From NCBI RefSeq assembly GCF_030581075.1, contig NZ_JAUQSW010000001.1, positions 248,001 to 312,000 of the forward strand: a DNA stretch of 64,000 bases. Reading direction: 5' to 3'. This document shows, piece by piece, positions 63,639-64,000 of the stretch; the first letter of the stretch is position 1, and the number at the start of each line of letters is the position of its first letter. Position numbers and translations under genes: made by a program. This DNA comes from Hymenobacter cheonanensis. Its GTDB lineage: Bacteria > Bacteroidota > Bacteroidia > Cytophagales > Hymenobacteraceae. The notes under the pieces were generated by a model. The model was not told the DNA's origin. It did not search any database and was given only the letters and a program-made list of their open reading frames with translations.

Positions 63639-64000
63639 CTAGCGCTGCCGGTAGGCGGCCGGCGACACGCCCACGCTTTTGCGGAAAAACCGGCCGAAGG
63701 CCGATTGGTCGGCAAAGTGCAGCGTATCGGCAATTTGGGCGATGGTGAGGGCCGGGTTTTGCAGCAGCACGGTGGCTTCGAGCAGCACGGCCTCGGCCAG
63801 CCACTCGGGGGCCCGCTTGCCGGTGGCTTCGCGCACGGTTTCGGCCAGGTGCTTGGGCGTGATGCACAGCCGGTTGGCATAAAACGCCAGGCTGCGCTCG
63901 GTGGCGTAGTGCGTACTTACCAGCTTCTTGAACTCGGCCACAATAAGTTGGCTGCGCGTTTGGAGGCTTTGCGCGGCCACGGCTTGCGAGCTGTAGATGG
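63639..64000 (-). CDS. AraC family regulator, partial (5' end outside the window)
   Basis: The frame remains open to the right edge, so the N-terminus is missing. The visible part is a C-terminal AraC/XylS HTH: LSLAFYANRLCITPKHLAETVREATGK-like helix and LTIAQIADTLHFADQSAFGRFFRKSVGVSPAAYR. A GTG at 63980 is not a credible start. It lies 88 bp upstream of the NmrA-like gene on the same strand, probably its regulator. Confidence 0.9.
   Translation of the reverse strand, partial: IYSSQAVAAQSLQTRSQLIVAEFKKLVSTHYATERSLAFYANRLCITPKHLAETVREATGKRAPEWLAEAVLLEATVLLQNPALTIAQIADTLHFADQSAFGRFFRKSVGVSPAAYRQR

Overview
The window looks like chromosomal DNA of a high-GC Bacteroidota, most likely Hymenobacter or a close relative in the Hymenobacteraceae. 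The evidence is the gene content: a type IX secretion sortase/porin pair of the PorU2/PorV2 kind, DUF4270 and Kelch lipoproteins, a NamZ-type DUF1343 enzyme, a PspC/GIN-domain protein behind a PadR regulator, and promoter-like TAnnTTTG boxes. The genus is inferred, because no 16S gene is present.

Layout. 1-9.2 kb: a J-domain protein, an orphan RecE-like nuclease, a Kelch/DUF4270 lipoprotein pair, a LolC/E-type permease, NamZ, fmt and folA. 9.2-15.7 kb: porV2 and porU2 on the minus strand. 15.9-19.1 kb: PadR and a PspC/GIN envelope protein, with a strong palindrome at the padR promoter. 19.2-22.6 kb: SUI1/YciH, DUF3050, a lipid kinase and gapA. 22.8 kb: tRNA-Glu(TTC).

22.9-49.5 kb: an accessory island beside the tRNA. 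It opens with a tyrosine-integrase remnant, broken by an in-frame stop, that points toward the tRNA. It then holds a 15-gene plus-strand operon for an extracellular contractile injection system (eCIS; PVC/Afp/AlgoCIS type): DUF4255 cap, sheath, two tube proteins, DUF5908, LysM baseplate protein, VgrG-like spike, PAAR tip, gp25, Afp11- and Afp12-like wedges, a fibre-like protein, tape measure and AAA+ ATPase. Convergent with this operon is a candidate payload: an eCIS-core (DUF4157, HEAWH) leader joined to an AT-rich C-terminal region with the R / S-F-S-T / E-x-E marks of an ADP-ribosyltransferase. A GH18-like protein that has lost its catalytic glutamate, and a GH25 lysozyme with no signal peptide, close the island. 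A 13-nt near-copy of the tRNA 3' end lies at 49,452-49,464, just before a terminator, and may mark the far junction.

49.6-64 kb: a BLUF photoreceptor protein with a VbhA-like N-terminus, several unknown proteins, two disordered acidic proteins, a small GNAT-like protein, a Gfo/Idh/MocA oxidoreductase, homoserine dehydrogenase behind a clear SAM-I riboswitch with its own terminator, a PaoABC-like molybdenum hydroxylase, and a minus-strand run of two AraC regulators, an NmrA-like reductase and an FAD monooxygenase that reaches the window edge.

Most interesting: the eCIS island with its ADP-ribosyltransferase-like cargo, a sheath protein carrying an inserted two-copy repeat domain, and the tRNA/integrase/direct-repeat evidence that the locus arrived as one mobile block.
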